The notes: generated by a model from the letters alone, not told the origin. A stretch of 64,000 nt of DNA from Flavicella marina (GCF_009193215.1 NZ_VYVA01000005.1:124001-188000); one strand, 5' to 3'; shown: positions 40,082 through 52,735, counted from the stretch's first letter. A program made the numbers and translations.

Positions 40082-41266
40082 ATGGCTAAAGGAACTTTTG
40101 ATCGTTCGAAACCACACTTAAACATTGGTACAATCGGGCACGTAGATCACGGTAAAACAACATTAACTGCTGCTATTACTACTGTATTAGCTGCTGCAGG
40201 GCTTTCAGAAGTGAAAGACTTTGATCAAATTGATAATGCTCCAGAAGAAAAAGAAAGAGGTATTACAATTAACACTTCTCACGTAGAGTATCAAACTGCA
40301 AATCGTCACTACGCTCACGTTGACTGTCCAGGTCACGCGGATTACGTAAAGAACATGGTAACAGGTGCTGCTCAAATGGATGGTGCTATTTTAGTAGTTG
40401 CTGCTACTGATGGACCAATGCCTCAGACTAGAGAGCATATCTTATTAGGGAAACAAGTAGGAATTCCTAGAATTGTTGTTTTCATGAACAAGGTAGATTT
40501 AGTTGATGATGAAGAGTTGTTAGAATTAGTTGAGATGGAAGTAAGAGACTTGCTTTCTTTCTATGACTATGATGGTGATAATGGACCAGTAATCGCTGGA
40601 TCTGCATTAGGTGGATTGAATGGTGATGCTAAATGGTCTGAGAAGATTTTAGAATTAATGGAAGCTTGTGATACTTGGATCGAGGAGCCATTAAGAGAAG
40701 TGGATAAAGATTTCTTAATGCCAATCGAGGATGTATTCTCTATTACAGGTCGTGGTACAGTAGCAACTGGACGTATCGAAACTGGAGTAGCTAATACTGG
40801 AGATGCTGTTGATATCATTGGTATGGGTGCTGAAAAATTAGCTTCTACTATTACAGGAATCGAGATGTTCCGTCAAATCTTAGATAGAGGTGAGGCTGGA
40901 GATAACGCAGGTATCTTGTTAAGAGGTATTAATAAAGAAGATATCAAGAGAGGAATGGTAATCTGTAAGCCAGGTTCTGTAACTCCACATGCTAAATTCA
41001 AAGCTGAGGTATACGTATTGAAAAAAGAAGAAGGTGGACGTCATACTCCATTCCATAACAACTACCGTCCACAGTTCTACGTACGTACAACTGATGTAAC
41101 AGGAACAATTAACTTGCCTGATGGAGTTGAAATGGTAATGCCAGGAGATAACTTGACAATTACTGTTGATTTACACCAACCAATCGCAATGAATGTTGGT
41201 TTACGTTTTGCAATCCGTGAAGGAGGTAGAACTGTAGGTGCAGGTCAGGTAACTGAAATCTTGTAA
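40082..41266 (+). CDS. tuf: Elongation factor Tu
   Basis: EF-Tu delivers aminoacyl-tRNA to the ribosomal A site as a GTP complex. The 394-residue protein has the P-loop [10 protein letters not shown] (18-27), switch [17 protein letters not shown] for guanine recognition, and the beta-barrel domains 2 and 3 ending [14 protein letters not shown]. It is embedded in the classical tRNA-Thr-Tyr-Gly-Thr-tuf arrangement. A terminator hairpin follows, partly shared with the tRNA-Trp leader. Codon use looks strongly biased towards highly expressed patterns compared with nearby genes. Confidence 0.99.
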   Translation: MAKGTFDRSKPHLNIGTIGHVDHGKTTLTAAITTVLAAAGLSEVKDFDQIDNAPEEKERGITINTSHVEYQTANRHYAHVDCPGHADYVKNMVTGAAQMDGAILVVAATDGPMPQTREHILLGKQVGIPRIVVFMNKVDLVDDEELLELVEMEVRDLLSFYDYDGDNGPVIAGSALGGLNGDAKWSEKILELMEACDTWIEEPLREVDKDFLMPIEDVFSITGRGTVATGRIETGVANTGDAVDIIGMGAEKLASTITGIEMFRQILDRGEAGDNAGILLRGINKEDIKRGMVICKPGSVTPHAKFKAEVYVLKKEEGGRHTPFHNNYRPQFYVRTTDVTGTINLPDGVEMVMPGDNLTITVDLHQPIAMNVGLRFAIREGGRTVGAGQVTEIL

Positions 41267-41287
41267 GAATACAAAATAAGTTAAGTT

Positions 41288-41324
41288 CGGAGTGTTTTAC
41301 TTTTATGTAGAACACTCCGTTTTT
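41288..41324 (+). terminator. Terminator-like hairpin after tuf
   Basis: CGGAGTGTT (41288-41296) pairs with AACACTCCG (41311-41319), then TTTTT directly abutting tRNA-Trp. It may partly stop transcription of tuf or act as a processing site. Confidence 0.8.
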
Positions 41325-41397
41325 ACGGGCGTAGCTCAGTTGGTAGAGCACTGGTCTCCAAAACCAGGTGTCGTGAGTTCGAGTCTCTCCGCCCGTG
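41325..41397 (+). tRNA. tRNA-Trp (CCA)
   Basis: Acceptor ACGGGCG with CGCCCGT; anticodon loop CTCCAAA with CCA; T arm GTGAGTTCGAGTCTC. 73 bases. It sits between tuf and secE as in many bacterial genomes. Confidence 0.95.
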
Positions 41398-41416
41398 CAT
41401 AAAAAAATAGAATAGA

Positions 41417-41608
41417 ATGAGTGTTATAAAATATATCAAAGAATCATTTGAAGAGTTGAATACCAATATGACTTGGTTGCCAAAAGCTGAAGCTCAAAAA
41501 TCAACAGTGGTTGTAGCAGTGTTTACAGTGTTATTTGCATTGGCAGTTTTTGCTGTAGATTCAGTGTTTCAAAATGGTTTGGATAAGTTTTTTAACATGT
41601 TTAATTAA
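41417..41608 (+). CDS. secE: Preprotein translocase subunit SecE
   Basis: A 63-residue single-helix SecE of the short type. The amphipathic start IKYIKESFEELNTNMTWLPKAEA includes the conserved region before the transmembrane helix (STVVVAVFTVLFALAVFAVDS). SecE stabilises SecY in the inner-membrane SecYEG channel. It begins 19 bases after tRNA-Trp and ends 5 bases before nusG, the usual order. Confidence 0.95.
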   Translation: MSVIKYIKESFEELNTNMTWLPKAEAQKSTVVVAVFTVLFALAVFAVDSVFQNGLDKFFNMFN

Positions 41609-41613
41609 GACAA

Positions 41614-42165
41614 ATGGCTGATTCTGTAAAAAAATGGTACGTAGTTAGAGCTATCGGTGGCCAAGAAAATAAAGTTAAGTCTTATATAGAAACGGAAATT
41701 TCTAGACTTGGATTGTCTGATTATGTAGACCAGGTATTGGTTCCTACGGAAAAGGTAATTCAAATTCGTAATGGTAAGAAAATAAATAAAGAAAGAATTT
41801 ATTTTCCAGGTTACATAATGGTAGAAGCAAATCTTACTGGAGAGGTTCCTCATGTAATTAAATCGGTAACTGGAGTTATTGGTTTTTTAGGGGAAACTAA
41901 AGGAGGTGAACCTGTGCCATTAAGAAAAAGTGAAATCAATAGAATGTTAGGTAAAGTTGATGAATTAGCTATTCAAAACGATAACGTAGCAATTCCTTAT
42001 ACAGTTGGAGAAACTGTAAAAGTTGTTGATGGACCTTTCAACGGTTTTGATGGTATTATCGAAAACGTGAATGAAGAAAAGAGAAAATTAGAAGTAATGG
42101 TGAAAATATTTGGAAGAAAAACACCATTAGAGCTAAGTTATATGCAAGTTGATAAAATATCATAA
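41614..42165 (+). CDS. nusG: Transcription termination/antitermination protein NusG
   Basis: A 183-residue NusG. The NGN domain (KKWYVVRAIGGQENKVKSY, then KERIYFPGYIMVEANL) is followed by a C-terminal KOW domain (VGETVKVVDGPFNGFDGIIENV and KVMV-type strand to YMQVDKIS). It binds RNA polymerase, suppresses pausing and links transcription with Rho or the ribosome. The length is standard and the gene is 5 bases after secE. Confidence 0.97.
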   Translation: MADSVKKWYVVRAIGGQENKVKSYIETEISRLGLSDYVDQVLVPTEKVIQIRNGKKINKERIYFPGYIMVEANLTGEVPHVIKSVTGVIGFLGETKGGEPVPLRKSEINRMLGKVDELAIQNDNVAIPYTVGETVKVVDGPFNGFDGIIENVNEEKRKLEVMVKIFGRKTPLELSYMQVDKIS

Positions 42166-42229
42166 TTGCAGTAAAAAGAATATTATCTGTTACAAATAGC
42201 TTCCACTATAGTTAATAAATAATTAGAAA

Positions 42230-42667
42230 ATGGCAAAAGAAGTAAGTAAAGTAGTAAAATTACAAGTACGAGGAGGAGCCGCTAACCCGTCTCCACCAGT
42301 AGGTCCTGCTTTAGGTGCTGCCGGAGTTAACATTATGGAGTTCTGTAAGCAATTTAATGCTAGAACTCAAGACAAACAAGGGAAAGTCTTACCAGTAGCA
42401 ATTACTGTATACAAAGACAAATCTTTTGATTTTGTAATCAAAACTCCTCCAGCAGCTGTTCAAATTTTAGAAGCAGCAAAGATCAAGAAAGGTTCAGGAG
42501 AACCAAACCGTAACAAGGTAGCAAGTATCACTTGGGACCAAGCAAAAGCAATCGCAGAAGACAAAATGGCAGATTTAAATGCATTTACTGTTGAGTCAGC
42601 TATGAGAATGGTTGCTGGTACTGCTCGTTCTATGGGGATTACTATGAAAGGAGATGCTCCACAATAA
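42230..42667 (+). CDS. rplK: 50S ribosomal protein uL11
   Basis: A 145-residue uL11. The N-terminal domain is [36 protein letters not shown] and the rRNA-binding C-terminal domain ends [14 protein letters not shown]. It forms the stalk base at the GTPase centre together with 23S rRNA. It starts 64 bases after nusG, a gap that could hold regulatory RNA, and leads the rplKAJL run. Confidence 0.98.
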   Translation: MAKEVSKVVKLQVRGGAANPSPPVGPALGAAGVNIMEFCKQFNARTQDKQGKVLPVAITVYKDKSFDFVIKTPPAAVQILEAAKIKKGSGEPNRNKVASITWDQAKAIAEDKMADLNAFTVESAMRMVAGTARSMGITMKGDAPQ

Positions 42668-42677
42668 ACTTTAAGAA

Positions 42678-43367
42678 ATGGCAAAATTAACAAAAAAGCA
42701 AAAAGAAGCTCAAGCTAAGGTAGACAGTTCTAAAGTATATTCTTTATCAGAAGCATCTGTATTAGTAAAAGAGATTTCAAATGTAAACTTTGACGCATCA
42801 GTAGATTTAGCAGTTCGTTTAGGAGTAGATCCTAGAAAAGCTAATCAAATGGTTCGTGGAGTTGTAACTTTACCACACGGAACAGGTAAAGATGTAAAAG
42901 TATTAGCATTGGTAACTCCAGATAAAGAGGCAGAGGCTAAAGAAGCTGGTGCGGATTATGTTGGATTAGATGAGTACTTACAAAAGATTAAAGGTGGTTG
43001 GACAGATGTTGATGTGATCATCACTATGCCAAGTGTAATGGGTAAATTAGGACCATTAGGACGTGTTTTAGGACCTAGAGGTTTGATGCCTAACCCAAAA
43101 ACTGGTACAGTTACTATGGATGTAGCTAAAGCAGTTTCTGAGGTGAAAGCTGGTAAAATTGACTTTAAAGTTGATAAAACTGGAATCGTACACGCTGCAA
43201 TTGGAAAAGTATCTTTTGATGCTGAGAAGATTGCTGATAACGCAAATGAATTAATTCAGACACTTATTAAGATGAAACCAGTTGCTGCTAAAGGAACTTA
43301 TATCAAAAGTACTTACATTTCAAGTACTATGAGTCCTAGTTTAGCTGTAGATGTAAAATCAAATTAA
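42678..43367 (+). CDS. rplA: 50S ribosomal protein uL1
   Basis: A 229-residue uL1. It begins [20 protein letters not shown], has the conserved [12 protein letters not shown] segment, and [20 protein letters not shown] (near residue 120-140). uL1 forms the mobile L1 stalk at the exit site and, in other bacteria, represses its own operon by binding mRNA. It starts 10 bases after rplK. Confidence 0.98.
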   Translation: MAKLTKKQKEAQAKVDSSKVYSLSEASVLVKEISNVNFDASVDLAVRLGVDPRKANQMVRGVVTLPHGTGKDVKVLALVTPDKEAEAKEAGADYVGLDEYLQKIKGGWTDVDVIITMPSVMGKLGPLGRVLGPRGLMPNPKTGTVTMDVAKAVSEVKAGKIDFKVDKTGIVHAAIGKVSFDAEKIADNANELIQTLIKMKPVAAKGTYIKSTYISSTMSPSLAVDVKSN

Positions 43368-43388
43368 TAGGAAGTTAAATCGTAAATT

Positions 43389-43904
43389 ATGACAAGAGAA
43401 GAAAAATCGCAAGTAATAGATGCTTTAACTGCCCAATTAAGTGATAACAGTGTCATCTATGTGGCTGATATTTCAGGTTTAAACGCTGAAGCTACTTCTA
43501 ACTTAAGAAGAGCTTGTTTTAAAGCTGACGTAAAATTAGCTGTAGTTAAAAATACATTGCTTTCAAAAGCAATGGAAAACTCTACAAAAGAGTTCGGAGA
43601 ATTACCTGCAACATTGAAAGGGAATTCATCAATTTTATTATCAGAAACAGGAAACGCTCCTGCTAAGATAATTAAAGAATTTAGAAAAAAATCTGACAAA
43701 CCAGTTTTAAAAGGAGCTTATATCGAAGAGGCTGTTTATGTAGGAGACGATCAATTAGAAAGTCTAGTAAACATCAAGTCGAAAGAAGAGTTACTTGGAG
43801 AAATCGTTGGATTGTTACAATCGCCTGCTAAGAATGTTATTTCAGCATTACAATCAGGAGGTCAGACGCTTTCAGGTATCGTTAAAACGTTATCAGAGAG
43901 ATAA
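43389..43904 (+). CDS. rplJ: 50S ribosomal protein uL10
   Basis: A 171-residue uL10. It begins REEKSQVIDALTAQLSDNSV, contains LRRACFKADVKLAVVKNTLL, and ends with the helical bL12-binding tail. It anchors bL12 dimers to the stalk. Only 21 bases separate it from rplA, too short for the long rplJ leader used for autoregulation in Escherichia coli. Confidence 0.97.
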   Translation: MTREEKSQVIDALTAQLSDNSVIYVADISGLNAEATSNLRRACFKADVKLAVVKNTLLSKAMENSTKEFGELPATLKGNSSILLSETGNAPAKIIKEFRKKSDKPVLKGAYIEEAVYVGDDQLESLVNIKSKEELLGEIVGLLQSPAKNVISALQSGGQTLSGIVKTLSER

Positions 43905-43951
43905 AATTAGCGCACAAATAAATTATTATATTACAATTAAAAAAAATCAAA

Positions 43952-44326
43952 ATGGCAGAATTAAAAGATTTCGCAGAACAGTTAGTTAACTTAACAGTAA
44001 AAGAAGTAAACGAGTTAGCTACTATATTAAAAGATGAGTATGGTATCGAGCCAGCTGCAGCAGCAGTAGCAGTAGCAGGACCAGCAGCAGGAGGAGCAGA
44101 CGCAGCAGAAGAAAAAACTGAGTTTGACGTAATCTTAAAAGCAGCAGGAGCTTCTAAATTAGCAGTTGTAAAATTAGTTAAAGAATTAACTGGTTTAGGA
44201 TTGAAAGAAGCTAAAGGTATCGTTGATAGTGCACCAGCACCAATCAAAGAAGGAATCGCTAAAGATGAGGCAGAAGGTCTTGTAAAATCTTTAGAAGAAG
44301 CTGGAGCTGAGGTAGAGCTTAAATAA
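43952..44326 (+). CDS. rplL: 50S ribosomal protein bL12 (L7/L12)
   Basis: A 124-residue bL12. The N-terminal dimerisation domain ([23 protein letters not shown]), an Ala/Gly-rich hinge ([15 protein letters not shown]) and the C-terminal domain ([21 protein letters not shown], ending [10 protein letters not shown]) are all present. It recruits translation factors to the ribosome. A strong hairpin/T-run follows before rpoB. Confidence 0.98.
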   Translation: MAELKDFAEQLVNLTVKEVNELATILKDEYGIEPAAAAVAVAGPAAGGADAAEEKTEFDVILKAAGASKLAVVKLVKELTGLGLKEAKGIVDSAPAPIKEGIAKDEAEGLVKSLEEAGAEVELK

Positions 44327-44351
44327 GCATCTTACCCAACAACTAAATTAA

Positions 44352-44395
44352 GGTTTAGGTCAGAAGGAGTATCCTTTTGACCTAGACCATTTTTT
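44352..44395 (+). terminator. Attenuator hairpin between rplL and rpoB
   Basis: Seventeen-base stem (GGTTTAGGTCAGAAGGA with TCCTTTTGACCTAGACC, two G-U pairs) around GTA, followed by ATTTTTTG. It has the make-up of a partial terminator that lets ribosomal protein genes be transcribed more than rpoBC. Confidence 0.8.
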
Positions 44396-44450
44396 GCATT
44401 TATATTTATTCTTTATTTAACACAGAATTTTAACTAAAATTTTTTCTCCT

Positions 44451-47400
44451 TTGGCAACGAAAAATAGTACTGAAAGAATAAACTTTGCATCGGCTAAATT
44501 AGCTACAGACTATCCAGATTTCTTGGATATTCAGATCAAATCTTTTCAAGATTTTTTCCAGTTAAAAACAAAAGCAGATTCGCGAAGTGATGAAGGGTTA
44601 TACAAAACCTTCATGGACAATTTCCCAATTACAGATACAAGAAATAATTTTGTATTAGAGTTTCTAGACTACTTTGTAGATCCGCCTAGATATTCTATTC
44701 AAGAATGTATCGAAAGAGGTTTAACGCATAGTGTTCCTCTAAAAGCACGTTTGAAATTATACTGTACAGATCCTGAACACGAGGATTTTGAAACAATTGT
44801 ACAAGATGTTTATTTAGGAACGATTCCTTATATGACAGATTCAGGTACTTTTGTTATTAATGGTGCAGAACGTGTGGTTGTTTCTCAGTTACACCGTTCA
44901 CCTGGTGTTTTCTTTGGACAATCATTTCATGCAAATGGTACCAAGTTATACTCAGCAAGAGTTATTCCTTTCAAAGGATCTTGGATCGAATTTGCAACTG
45001 ATATCAATCAAGTAATGTATGCTTATATTGATAGAAAGAAAAAATTACCAGTTACTACGTTATTCCGTGCGATCGGATTTGAAAGAGATAAAGATATTTT
45101 AGAAATTTTTGACCTTGCTGAAGAAGTAAAGGTTTCTAAAAGTGGTTTAAAGAAAATATTAGGACGAAAGTTAGCTGCTCGTGTATTGAAATCATGGCAT
45201 GAAGACTTCGTTGATGAAGATACTGGTGAAGTAGTATCTATCGAAAGAAATGAGATTGTTTTAGATCGTGATATTATTCTTGAAAAAGAGCATATCGAAG
45301 AGATTATTGATTCTGGTGCTAAAACCGTTTTATTACACAAAGAGGATAATGAAATGGCAGATTATGCTATTATTCATAATACTTTACAAAAAGATCCAAC
45401 CAATTCTGAAAAAGAAGCTGTTGAGCATATTTACCGTCAATTGCGTAATGCTGAACCGCCTGATGAGGAAACGGCACGTGGAATTATTGACAAATTGTTC
45501 TTCTCTGAGCAACGTTATAATTTGGGTGAAGTTGGTCGTTATAGAATGAACAAAAAGTTACAACTTGATGAATCTTTAGATGAAAAAGTTTTAACTAAGA
45601 ATGATATTATTACCATCGTTAAATATTTGATTGAATTGATCAACTCGAAAGCAGAAGTTGATGATATTGATCACTTATCTAATAGACGTGTAAGAACTGT
45701 TGGTGAGCAATTGGCTAGTCAGTTTGGAGTAGGTTTATCAAGAATGGCTCGTACGATTCGTGAAAGAATGAACGTTCGTGACAATGAGGTGTTTACACCT
45801 ATTGATTTGATCAATGCGAAGACTTTATCTTCAGTGATCAATTCGTTCTTTGGTACCAACCAATTATCTCAGTTTATGGATCAAACAAATCCATTAGCAG
45901 AGATTACACATAAGCGTAGATTATCAGCTTTAGGACCTGGTGGACTTTCGAGAGAAAGAGCAGGATTTGAGGTTCGTGATGTACACTATACGCACTATGG
46001 TCGTTTGTGTCCGATTGAAACACCAGAGGGACCAAATATTGGTTTGATTTCGTCTTTAGCAGTATACGCAAAAGTGAATCACCTTGGATTTATCGAAACT
46101 GCTTATAGAAAGGTGAATGATGGTGTTGTTAACATCAATGATGAACCTATTTATTTAAGTGCTGAAGAGGAAGAAGGACATAAGTTTGCTCAGTCTAACT
46201 TGCCGTTAGATGAAAGTGGAAATTTTGTTGCTGATAAAATTATTTCTAGAGAAGAAGCGGATTATCCAGTAGTATCTCCAACAGAAGTAAGTTATATGGA
46301 TGTATCTCCAAACCAGATTGCATCTATTTCAGCTTCTTTGATTCCTTTCTTAGAGCATGATGATGCCAACCGTGCATTGATGGGATCTAACATGATGCGT
46401 CAAGCAGTGCCATTATTGCGTCCTGAATCTCCTATTGTAGGAACAGGTTTAGAACGTAGAGTTGCAAAAGATTCTAGAATCTTGATCAACTCAGAAGGAG
46501 CAGGTGTGGTAGAGTATGTTGATGCAAACAAAATTACTATCAAGTACGATAGAACAGATGATGAGAGACTTGTAAGTTTTGATTCTGATGAGAAGTCTTA
46601 CGACTTGATTAAATTTAGAAAAACCAACCAAGGAACAAATATTAACTTGAAGCCTATCGTTAGAAAAGGTGATAGAGTTGAAGAAGGAGAAGTTCTTTGT
46701 GAAGGATATGCAACTCAAAAAGGTGAATTGGCCTTGGGTAGAAATATGAAAGTAGCCTTTATGCCTTGGAAAGGGTATAACTTTGAGGATGCGATTGTAA
46801 TTTCTGAAAGAGTTGTAAGAGAAGATATATTTACTTCGATTCATATTGATGAATATTCTTTAGATGTTAGGGATACAAAACTTGGAAACGAAGAGTTGAC
46901 AAATGATATCCCAAATGTTTCTGAAGAAGCAACAAAAGATTTGGATGAAAATGGTATGATCCGAATTGGAGCTGAAGTAAAACCTGGAGATATATTAATT
47001 GGTAAAATTACACCAAAAGGTGAATCTGATCCAACTCCAGAAGAAAAATTATTACGTGCAATTTTTGGTGATAAAGCTGGTGATGTAAAAGATGCTTCGT
47101 TGAAAGCTTCACCTTCTTTAAGAGGAGTTGTAATTGATAAAAAGTTATTCCAAAGAGCAGTAAAAGATAAATCTAAACGTACTCGTGATAAAGAAGAAAT
47201 CGCGAAATTAGAGACTGATTTTGCTGTAAAATTTGAAGCTTTAAAAGATACATTGATTGAAAAATTATTCAATCTTGTAACTGGAAAAACTTCTCAAGGT
47301 GTACAAAATGATTTGGGTGAAGATGTTTTCCCTAAAGGAAAGAAGTATACATTGAAGATGTTAAATTCTGTGAATGATTACACGCATTTAACTAAAGGTT

Positions 47401-48266
47401 CTTGGACTACTGATGAAGCCCTTAATGATATGATTAGTGAATTGATTCACAATTATAAAATTAAAGTGAGTGATTTACAAGGTACATTGCGTCGTAACAA
47501 ATTTACGATTAGTGTAGGGGATGAGTTACCAGCTGGAATATTAAAACTAGCTAAGATTTATGTTGCTAAAAAACGTAAGTTAAAAGTGGGTGATAAGATG
47601 GCAGGACGTCACGGGAATAAAGGTATTGTTGCTCGAATTGTAAGAGCAGAAGATATGCCTTTCTTAGAAGACGGAACACCAGTAGATATTGTATTGAATC
47701 CACTAGGGGTACCTTCTCGTATGAATATTGGACAAATCTATGAAACTGTATTAGGATGGGCTGGTCAAAAACTAGGTCAGAAATATGCAACTCCAATTTT
47801 TGATGGAGCTTCATTAGACGAAATCAATGCACATACAGATGAGGCAGGTGTGCCAAGATTTGGACATACTTACTTATATGATGGTGGAACTGGACAACGT
47901 TTTGATCAACCAGCAACGGTGGGTGTTATTTATATGATCAAATTAGGTCATATGATTGAAGATAAGATGCATGCTCGTTCAATCGGACCTTACTCATTAA
48001 TTACGCAACAACCACTTGGAGGTAAAGCTCAATTTGGAGGTCAACGTTTTGGAGAGATGGAAGTTTGGGCATTAGAGGCATATGGTGCTTCTAGTATCTT
48101 GAGAGAAATCTTAACAGTTAAATCTGATGATGTAATGGGAAGAGCTAAAACTTACGAAGCAATCGTAAAAGGAGAGCAAATGCCAGAGCCAGGTTTACCT
48201 GAATCATTTAACGTATTAATGCACGAACTGAAAGGTTTAGGATTAGACGTTAGATTAGAAGACTAA
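44451..48266 (+). CDS. rpoB: RNA polymerase beta subunit
   Basis: A 1271-residue beta subunit, catalytic RNA polymerase core. Among the conserved parts are the rifampicin region [43 protein letters not shown] in pieces, [14 protein letters not shown], and [15 protein letters not shown] near the active site. It starts with a TTG at 44451 (encoding Met before ATKNST); I see no ATG in frame upstream. The stop is followed by a hairpin and rpoC after 94 bases. Confidence 0.99.
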   Translation: MATKNSTERINFASAKLATDYPDFLDIQIKSFQDFFQLKTKADSRSDEGLYKTFMDNFPITDTRNNFVLEFLDYFVDPPRYSIQECIERGLTHSVPLKARLKLYCTDPEHEDFETIVQDVYLGTIPYMTDSGTFVINGAERVVVSQLHRSPGVFFGQSFHANGTKLYSARVIPFKGSWIEFATDINQVMYAYIDRKKKLPVTTLFRAIGFERDKDILEIFDLAEEVKVSKSGLKKILGRKLAARVLKSWHEDFVDEDTGEVVSIERNEIVLDRDIILEKEHIEEIIDSGAKTVLLHKEDNEMADYAIIHNTLQKDPTNSEKEAVEHIYRQLRNAEPPDEETARGIIDKLFFSEQRYNLGEVGRYRMNKKLQLDESLDEKVLTKNDIITIVKYLIELINSKAEVDDIDHLSNRRVRTVGEQLASQFGVGLSRMARTIRERMNVRDNEVFTPIDLINAKTLSSVINSFFGTNQLSQFMDQTNPLAEITHKRRLSALGPGGLSRERAGFEVRDVHYTHYGRLCPIETPEGPNIGLISSLAVYAKVNHLGFIETAYRKVNDGVVNINDEPIYLSAEEEEGHKFAQSNLPLDESGNFVADKIISREEADYPVVSPTEVSYMDVSPNQIASISASLIPFLEHDDANRALMGSNMMRQAVPLLRPESPIVGTGLERRVAKDSRILINSEGAGVVEYVDANKITIKYDRTDDERLVSFDSDEKSYDLIKFRKTNQGTNINLKPIVRKGDRVEEGEVLCEGYATQKGELALGRNMKVAFMPWKGYNFEDAIVISERVVREDIFTSIHIDEYSLDVRDTKLGNEELTNDIPNVSEEATKDLDENGMIRIGAEVKPGDILIGKITPKGESDPTPEEKLLRAIFGDKAGDVKDASLKASPSLRGVVIDKKLFQRAVKDKSKRTRDKEEIAKLETDFAVKFEALKDTLIEKLFNLVTGKTSQGVQNDLGEDVFPKGKKYTLKMLNSVNDYTHLTKGSWTTDEALNDMISELIHNYKIKVSDLQGTLRRNKFTISVGDELPAGILKLAKIYVAKKRKLKVGDKMAGRHGNKGIVARIVRAEDMPFLEDGTPVDIVLNPLGVPSRMNIGQIYETVLGWAGQKLGQKYATPIFDGASLDEINAHTDEAGVPRFGHTYLYDGGTGQRFDQPATVGVIYMIKLGHMIEDKMHARSIGPYSLITQQPLGGKAQFGGQRFGEMEVWALEAYGASSILREILTVKSDDVMGRAKTYEAIVKGEQMPEPGLPESFNVLMHELKGLGLDVRLED

Positions 48267-48274
48267 ATATACAA

Positions 48275-48302
48275 GGGTAGTATTAAGTAATTGATACTAC
48301 CC
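48275..48302 (+). other. Intergenic hairpin between rpoB and rpoC
   Basis: GGGTAGTAT (48275-48283) pairs with ATACTACCC (48294-48302) across a 10-base loop with no T-run, so it looks like an mRNA processing or stabilising structure. Confidence 0.6.
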
Positions 48303-48360
48303 ATTATATAAAGTCAGACAGGAAAATAATATTTACATTTTAAATTCGAATCCATTTACC

Positions 48361-51300
48361 ATGGCAAGAAAAGAAGATAAATACACTGTAAAAAAATTCA
48401 GTAAAATATCAATTGGTTTAGCCTCTCCAGAATCTATTTTAGATGTTTCTAAAGGAGAAGTTTTAAAACCAGAAACTATAAACTACCGTACACACAAGCC
48501 AGAAAGAGATGGTTTGTTCTGTGAGCGTATTTTTGGTCCTATCAAGGATTTTGAATGTGCCTGTGGAAAATACAAAAGAATCCGTTATAAAGGAATCGTT
48601 TGTGACCGTTGTGGTGTAGAAGTAACAGAGAAGAAAGTACGTAGAGACAGAGTAGGTCATATCAATTTGGTTGTGCCTATTGCTCATATTTGGTACTTTA
48701 GATCATTGCCTAATAAAATGGGATACCTTTTGGGATTACCATCTAAAAAATTAGACATGATTATTTACTACGAGCGTTACGTAGTAATTCAACCAGGTAT
48801 TGCATCTAATTTAGACGGTACACCATTGCAAAAAATGGACTTCTTAACTGAAGAAGAGTATCTTGATATTTTGGAAACAATTCCAATGGAAAACAGATAT
48901 TTAGACGATTCAGATCCAAATAAATTCATTGCGAAGATGGGAGCTGAGTGTTTGATTGATTTGTTAGATCGTATTGATTTGGATGCATTGTCTTATGAAT
49001 TGCGTCATAAAGCAAATACAGAAACATCTAAACAACGTAAAACAGAAGCGTTGAAACGTTTGAATGTTGTTGAGGCGTTTAGAGAATCTGCTAAAAACAG
49101 AGAGAACAATCCAGCTTGGATGATTATGAAGGCGATTCCTGTAATACCGCCAGAATTACGTCCGTTGGTGCCATTAGATGGTGGTCGTTTTGCTACTTCT
49201 GATTTGAATGATTTATACCGTAGAGTAATTATTCGTAACAACCGTTTGAAGCGTTTGATGGAAATTCAAGCACCAGAGGTGATTTTACGTAATGAAAAAC
49301 GTATGTTGCAAGAATCTGTTGATTCATTATTTGATAACACGCGTAAAGCTTCTGCTGTAAAAACTGAATCTAACAGACCTTTGAAATCTTTATCAGATTC
49401 ATTAAAAGGTAAGCAAGGTCGTTTCCGTCAAAATTTATTAGGGAAACGTGTTGATTATTCTGCACGTTCTGTAATTGTTGTTGGACCAGAAATGAAATTG
49501 TCTGAATGTGGATTGCCAAAAGACATGGCAGCTGAACTATACAAACCTTTTATCATCCGTAAGTTGATCGAAAGAGGAATTGTAAAAACAGTAAAGTCTG
49601 CTAAGAAAATTATAGATAAAAAAGAGCCAGTGGTTTGGGATATCTTGGAGAATGTTTTAAAAGGACATCCAGTATTGCTAAACCGTGCGCCTACGCTTCA
49701 CCGATTAGGTATTCAAGCATTCCAACCAAAATTGATCGAAGGAAAAGCGATTCAATTACACCCATTGGTATGTACAGCATTTAATGCCGATTTTGATGGG
49801 GATCAAATGGCGGTGCATTTACCATTAGGACCTGAAGCTATTTTGGAAGCGCAAATGTTATTATTGGCTTCTCATAATATTTTGAATCCAGCGAATGGTG
49901 CACCAGTAACAGTACCATCTCAAGATATGGTACTTGGATTGTACTATATGACAAAAGAGAGAATCTCTACTCCTGAAGTGCCGATTAAAGGTGAAGGATT
50001 GACATTCTACTCTCCGGAAGAGGTGAATATTGCTTACAACGAAGGAGCAGTTGACTTGAATGCTGGAATCAGTGTTAGAACACAAGATATCGATGAAAAC
50101 GGTGAGCAAGTAACTAAAATTATCAAAACTACTGTTGGTAGAGTATTGATTAATGAAGTTGTTCCTGCTGCTGCTGGATATATCAATGAAGTATTGACTA
50201 AGAAAAACTTAAGAGGAATTATTGGTGGTGTATTAAAAGCAACTGATATTCCTACTACTGGTAAATTCTTGGATGATATTAAAACAATGGGATTCAAATT
50301 TGCATTCCAAGGTGGATTGTCGTTTAGTTTAGGAGATATCATTATCCCAGCTGAAAAACAGCAAATGATTGATGATGCGAACTCAGAGGTTGATGTAATC
50401 ATGGCTAACTATAACATGGGTATGTTAACAAACAAAGAACGTTACAACCAAGTTATTGATATTTGGGGATCTACAAACAACCGTTTGACGGAATTGTCTA
50501 TGAAACGTTTGCGTGAAGATCAACAAGGATTTAACTCAGTATACATGATGTTGGATTCTGGAGCCCGTGGATCGAAAGAGCAAATTCGTCAGTTGACTGG
50601 TATGCGTGGATTGATGGCGAAGCCTAAAAAATCTACTGCTTCTGGAGGAGAAATTATTGAGAATCCAATTCTTTCTAACTTTAAGGAAGGATTATCAATT
50701 TTGGAATACTTTATCTCAACTCACGGTGCGCGTAAAGGACTTGCCGATACTGCCTTGAAAACGGCAGATGCTGGTTACTTAACACGTCGTTTGGTTGATG
50801 TATCACAAGATGTAATTATCAATGAAGATGATTGTGGTACATTGAGAGGTCTAGAAGTTGCTCCATTGAAGAAAAATGATGAAATCGTTGAGTCATTGAG
50901 CGAAAGAATTGTTGGACGTTTTACTTTACATGATGTATTACATCCAGTAACAAAAGAAGTTATCGTTGAAGCTACAACATTGATTTCTGATGAATTGGCG
51001 AAAGCTATTGAAGATTCTGGAATTGATTCTATTGAAGTACGTTCTCCATTAACTTGTGAGGCTACTACAGGAATATGTGCTAGTTGTTACGGACAAAGTA
51101 TGTCTACAAGAACAATGGTTCAAAGAGGTGAATCTGTTGGAGTTATTGCTGCACAGTCAATTGGAGAGCCTGGTACACAGTTAACACTTAGAACGTTCCA
51201 CGTTGGAGGGGTTGCTGGTAACATTTCTGAAGACAATAAATTGATTGCTAAATTCAGCGGAAGTATCGAAATCGAAGATTTAAATACTGTTGAAGGAGAA

Positions 51301-52644
51301 GACGGTCAAGGTAATAAAGTTGATATCGTAATCTCTAGAACATCTGAAATTAAAGTAATTGATGATGTAACTGGATTGGTATTAAGTTCAAATAACATTC
51401 CTTATGGTTCTCATGTTTTCGTAAAAGGAAAGAAGAAAATCAAAAAAGGAGATGTAATTTGTCAGTGGGATGCATTTAACGGTGTTATCGTTTCTGAATT
51501 TGGTGGTAAAATCGTCTTTGACAATGTTGAAAGAGGAGTGAACTACACGGTAGAAATAGATGAGCAAACTGGTTTCCAAGAAAAAGTAATTACAGAATCT
51601 AAGAATAAGAAAATTATTCCTGCTTTGATTATCGAAGGAGAAGATGGTGAAGCATTACGTTCTTACAGTTTACCATTAGGTTCTCACTTGATGATTGAAG
51701 ATGGAGATGTAATTGAGCCAGGTAAAGTATTGGTGAAGATTCCTCGTAAGTCAGGTAAAGCAGGAGATATTACAGGAGGTTTACCTCGTGTAACAGAATT
51801 ATTTGAAGCTCGTAATCCTTCGAACCCGGCAGTTGTTGCTGAGACAGATGGTGTTGTTTCTTTCGGAAAAATCAAACGTGGTAACCGTGAGATCATCGTT
51901 GAATCTAAATTAGGAGATGTTAAGAAATACTTAGTAAAGCTTTCTAATCAAATCTTAGTTCAAGAAAATGACTTTATCAAAGCAGGTATGCCATTATCTG
52001 ATGGAGCAACTACTCCAAATGATATTTTGAAAATTCAAGGACCGGCAAAAGTACAAGAGTACTTGGTGAATGAAATTCAAGAGGTTTACCGTTTACAAGG
52101 GGTAAAAATTAACGACAAACACTTTGAGGTTGTAGTACGTCAAATGATGCGTAAAGTTAGAATTATTGATTCTGGAGATACATTATTCTTAGAGAATTCA
52201 TTAATTCATAAAAATGACTTTATCGAGCAAAATGATGCTATCTACGGTATGAAAGTAGTTGAAGAAGTTGGAGGCTCAGAAGAATTGAAAGCAGGACAAA
52301 TTATTTCTGCTCGTAAATTGAGAGACGAGAATTCTTTATTACGTCGTGAAGATAAAGATTTAGTAGTAGCAAGAGATGCGAGACCAGCAACCGCTGAGCA
52401 AGTATTGCAAGGTATTACTAGAGCTTCATTACAGACAAAATCATTTATTTCTGCAGCTTCTTTCCAAGAAACTACAAAAGTATTGAATGAGGCAGCTGTA
52501 AGTGGAAAAGTAGATAACTTAGAAGGATTGAAAGAGAATGTTATTGTTGGTAAGAGAATTCCAGCTGGTACAGGTATGCGTTCTTACAATAACTTAATCG
52601 TTGGTCCAAAAGAGGAAATCGAAGAGAGTTTAAACTTAGACTAA
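48361..52644 (+). CDS. rpoC: RNA polymerase beta' subunit
   Basis: A 1427-residue beta' subunit. The first zinc site is [13 protein letters not shown] followed by CDRCGVEVT near residue 65. The catalytic [12 protein letters not shown] is near 470, with its three Asp binding Mg. The second zinc site is [14 protein letters not shown] trigger-loop region and insertions typical of Bacteroidota follow. It starts with ATG at 48361 and ends before a strong terminator. Confidence 0.99.
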   Translation: MARKEDKYTVKKFSKISIGLASPESILDVSKGEVLKPETINYRTHKPERDGLFCERIFGPIKDFECACGKYKRIRYKGIVCDRCGVEVTEKKVRRDRVGHINLVVPIAHIWYFRSLPNKMGYLLGLPSKKLDMIIYYERYVVIQPGIASNLDGTPLQKMDFLTEEEYLDILETIPMENRYLDDSDPNKFIAKMGAECLIDLLDRIDLDALSYELRHKANTETSKQRKTEALKRLNVVEAFRESAKNRENNPAWMIMKAIPVIPPELRPLVPLDGGRFATSDLNDLYRRVIIRNNRLKRLMEIQAPEVILRNEKRMLQESVDSLFDNTRKASAVKTESNRPLKSLSDSLKGKQGRFRQNLLGKRVDYSARSVIVVGPEMKLSECGLPKDMAAELYKPFIIRKLIERGIVKTVKSAKKIIDKKEPVVWDILENVLKGHPVLLNRAPTLHRLGIQAFQPKLIEGKAIQLHPLVCTAFNADFDGDQMAVHLPLGPEAILEAQMLLLASHNILNPANGAPVTVPSQDMVLGLYYMTKERISTPEVPIKGEGLTFYSPEEVNIAYNEGAVDLNAGISVRTQDIDENGEQVTKIIKTTVGRVLINEVVPAAAGYINEVLTKKNLRGIIGGVLKATDIPTTGKFLDDIKTMGFKFAFQGGLSFSLGDIIIPAEKQQMIDDANSEVDVIMANYNMGMLTNKERYNQVIDIWGSTNNRLTELSMKRLREDQQGFNSVYMMLDSGARGSKEQIRQLTGMRGLMAKPKKSTASGGEIIENPILSNFKEGLSILEYFISTHGARKGLADTALKTADAGYLTRRLVDVSQDVIINEDDCGTLRGLEVAPLKKNDEIVESLSERIVGRFTLHDVLHPVTKEVIVEATTLISDELAKAIEDSGIDSIEVRSPLTCEATTGICASCYGQSMSTRTMVQRGESVGVIAAQSIGEPGTQLTLRTFHVGGVAGNISEDNKLIAKFSGSIEIEDLNTVEGEDGQGNKVDIVISRTSEIKVIDDVTGLVLSSNNIPYGSHVFVKGKKKIKKGDVICQWDAFNGVIVSEFGGKIVFDNVERGVNYTVEIDEQTGFQEKVITESKNKKIIPALIIEGEDGEALRSYSLPLGSHLMIEDGDVIEPGKVLVKIPRKSGKAGDITGGLPRVTELFEARNPSNPAVVAETDGVVSFGKIKRGNREIIVESKLGDVKKYLVKLSNQILVQENDFIKAGMPLSDGATTPNDILKIQGPAKVQEYLVNEIQEVYRLQGVKINDKHFEVVVRQMMRKVRIIDSGDTLFLENSLIHKNDFIEQNDAIYGMKVVEEVGGSEELKAGQIISARKLRDENSLLRREDKDLVVARDARPATAEQVLQGITRASLQTKSFISAASFQETTKVLNEAAVSGKVDNLEGLKENVIVGKRIPAGTGMRSYNNLIVGPKEEIEESLNLD

Positions 52645-52667
52645 CCTAGTTAGTGTAATTGAATAAT

Positions 52668-52709
52668 AAGATTGGTTCACGAGAAATTGTGGACCAATCT
52701 TTTTTTTAA
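52668..52709 (+). terminator. Terminator after rpoC
   Basis: AAGATTGGTTCAC (52668-52680) pairs with GTGGACCAATCTT (52689-52701; one G-U pair), followed by a long T-run. Confidence 0.9.
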
Positions 52710-52735
52710 AACACATTATACATATCTTTATCATT

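Noticed and set aside
43882-44247. 121-codon minus-strand ORF over rplL
   Set aside because: Ala/Ser-rich low-complexity shadow of the rplL hinge repeats, no independent signals.
46841-47272. 143-codon minus-strand ORF over rpoB
   Set aside because: Shadow of the conserved rpoB reading frame.
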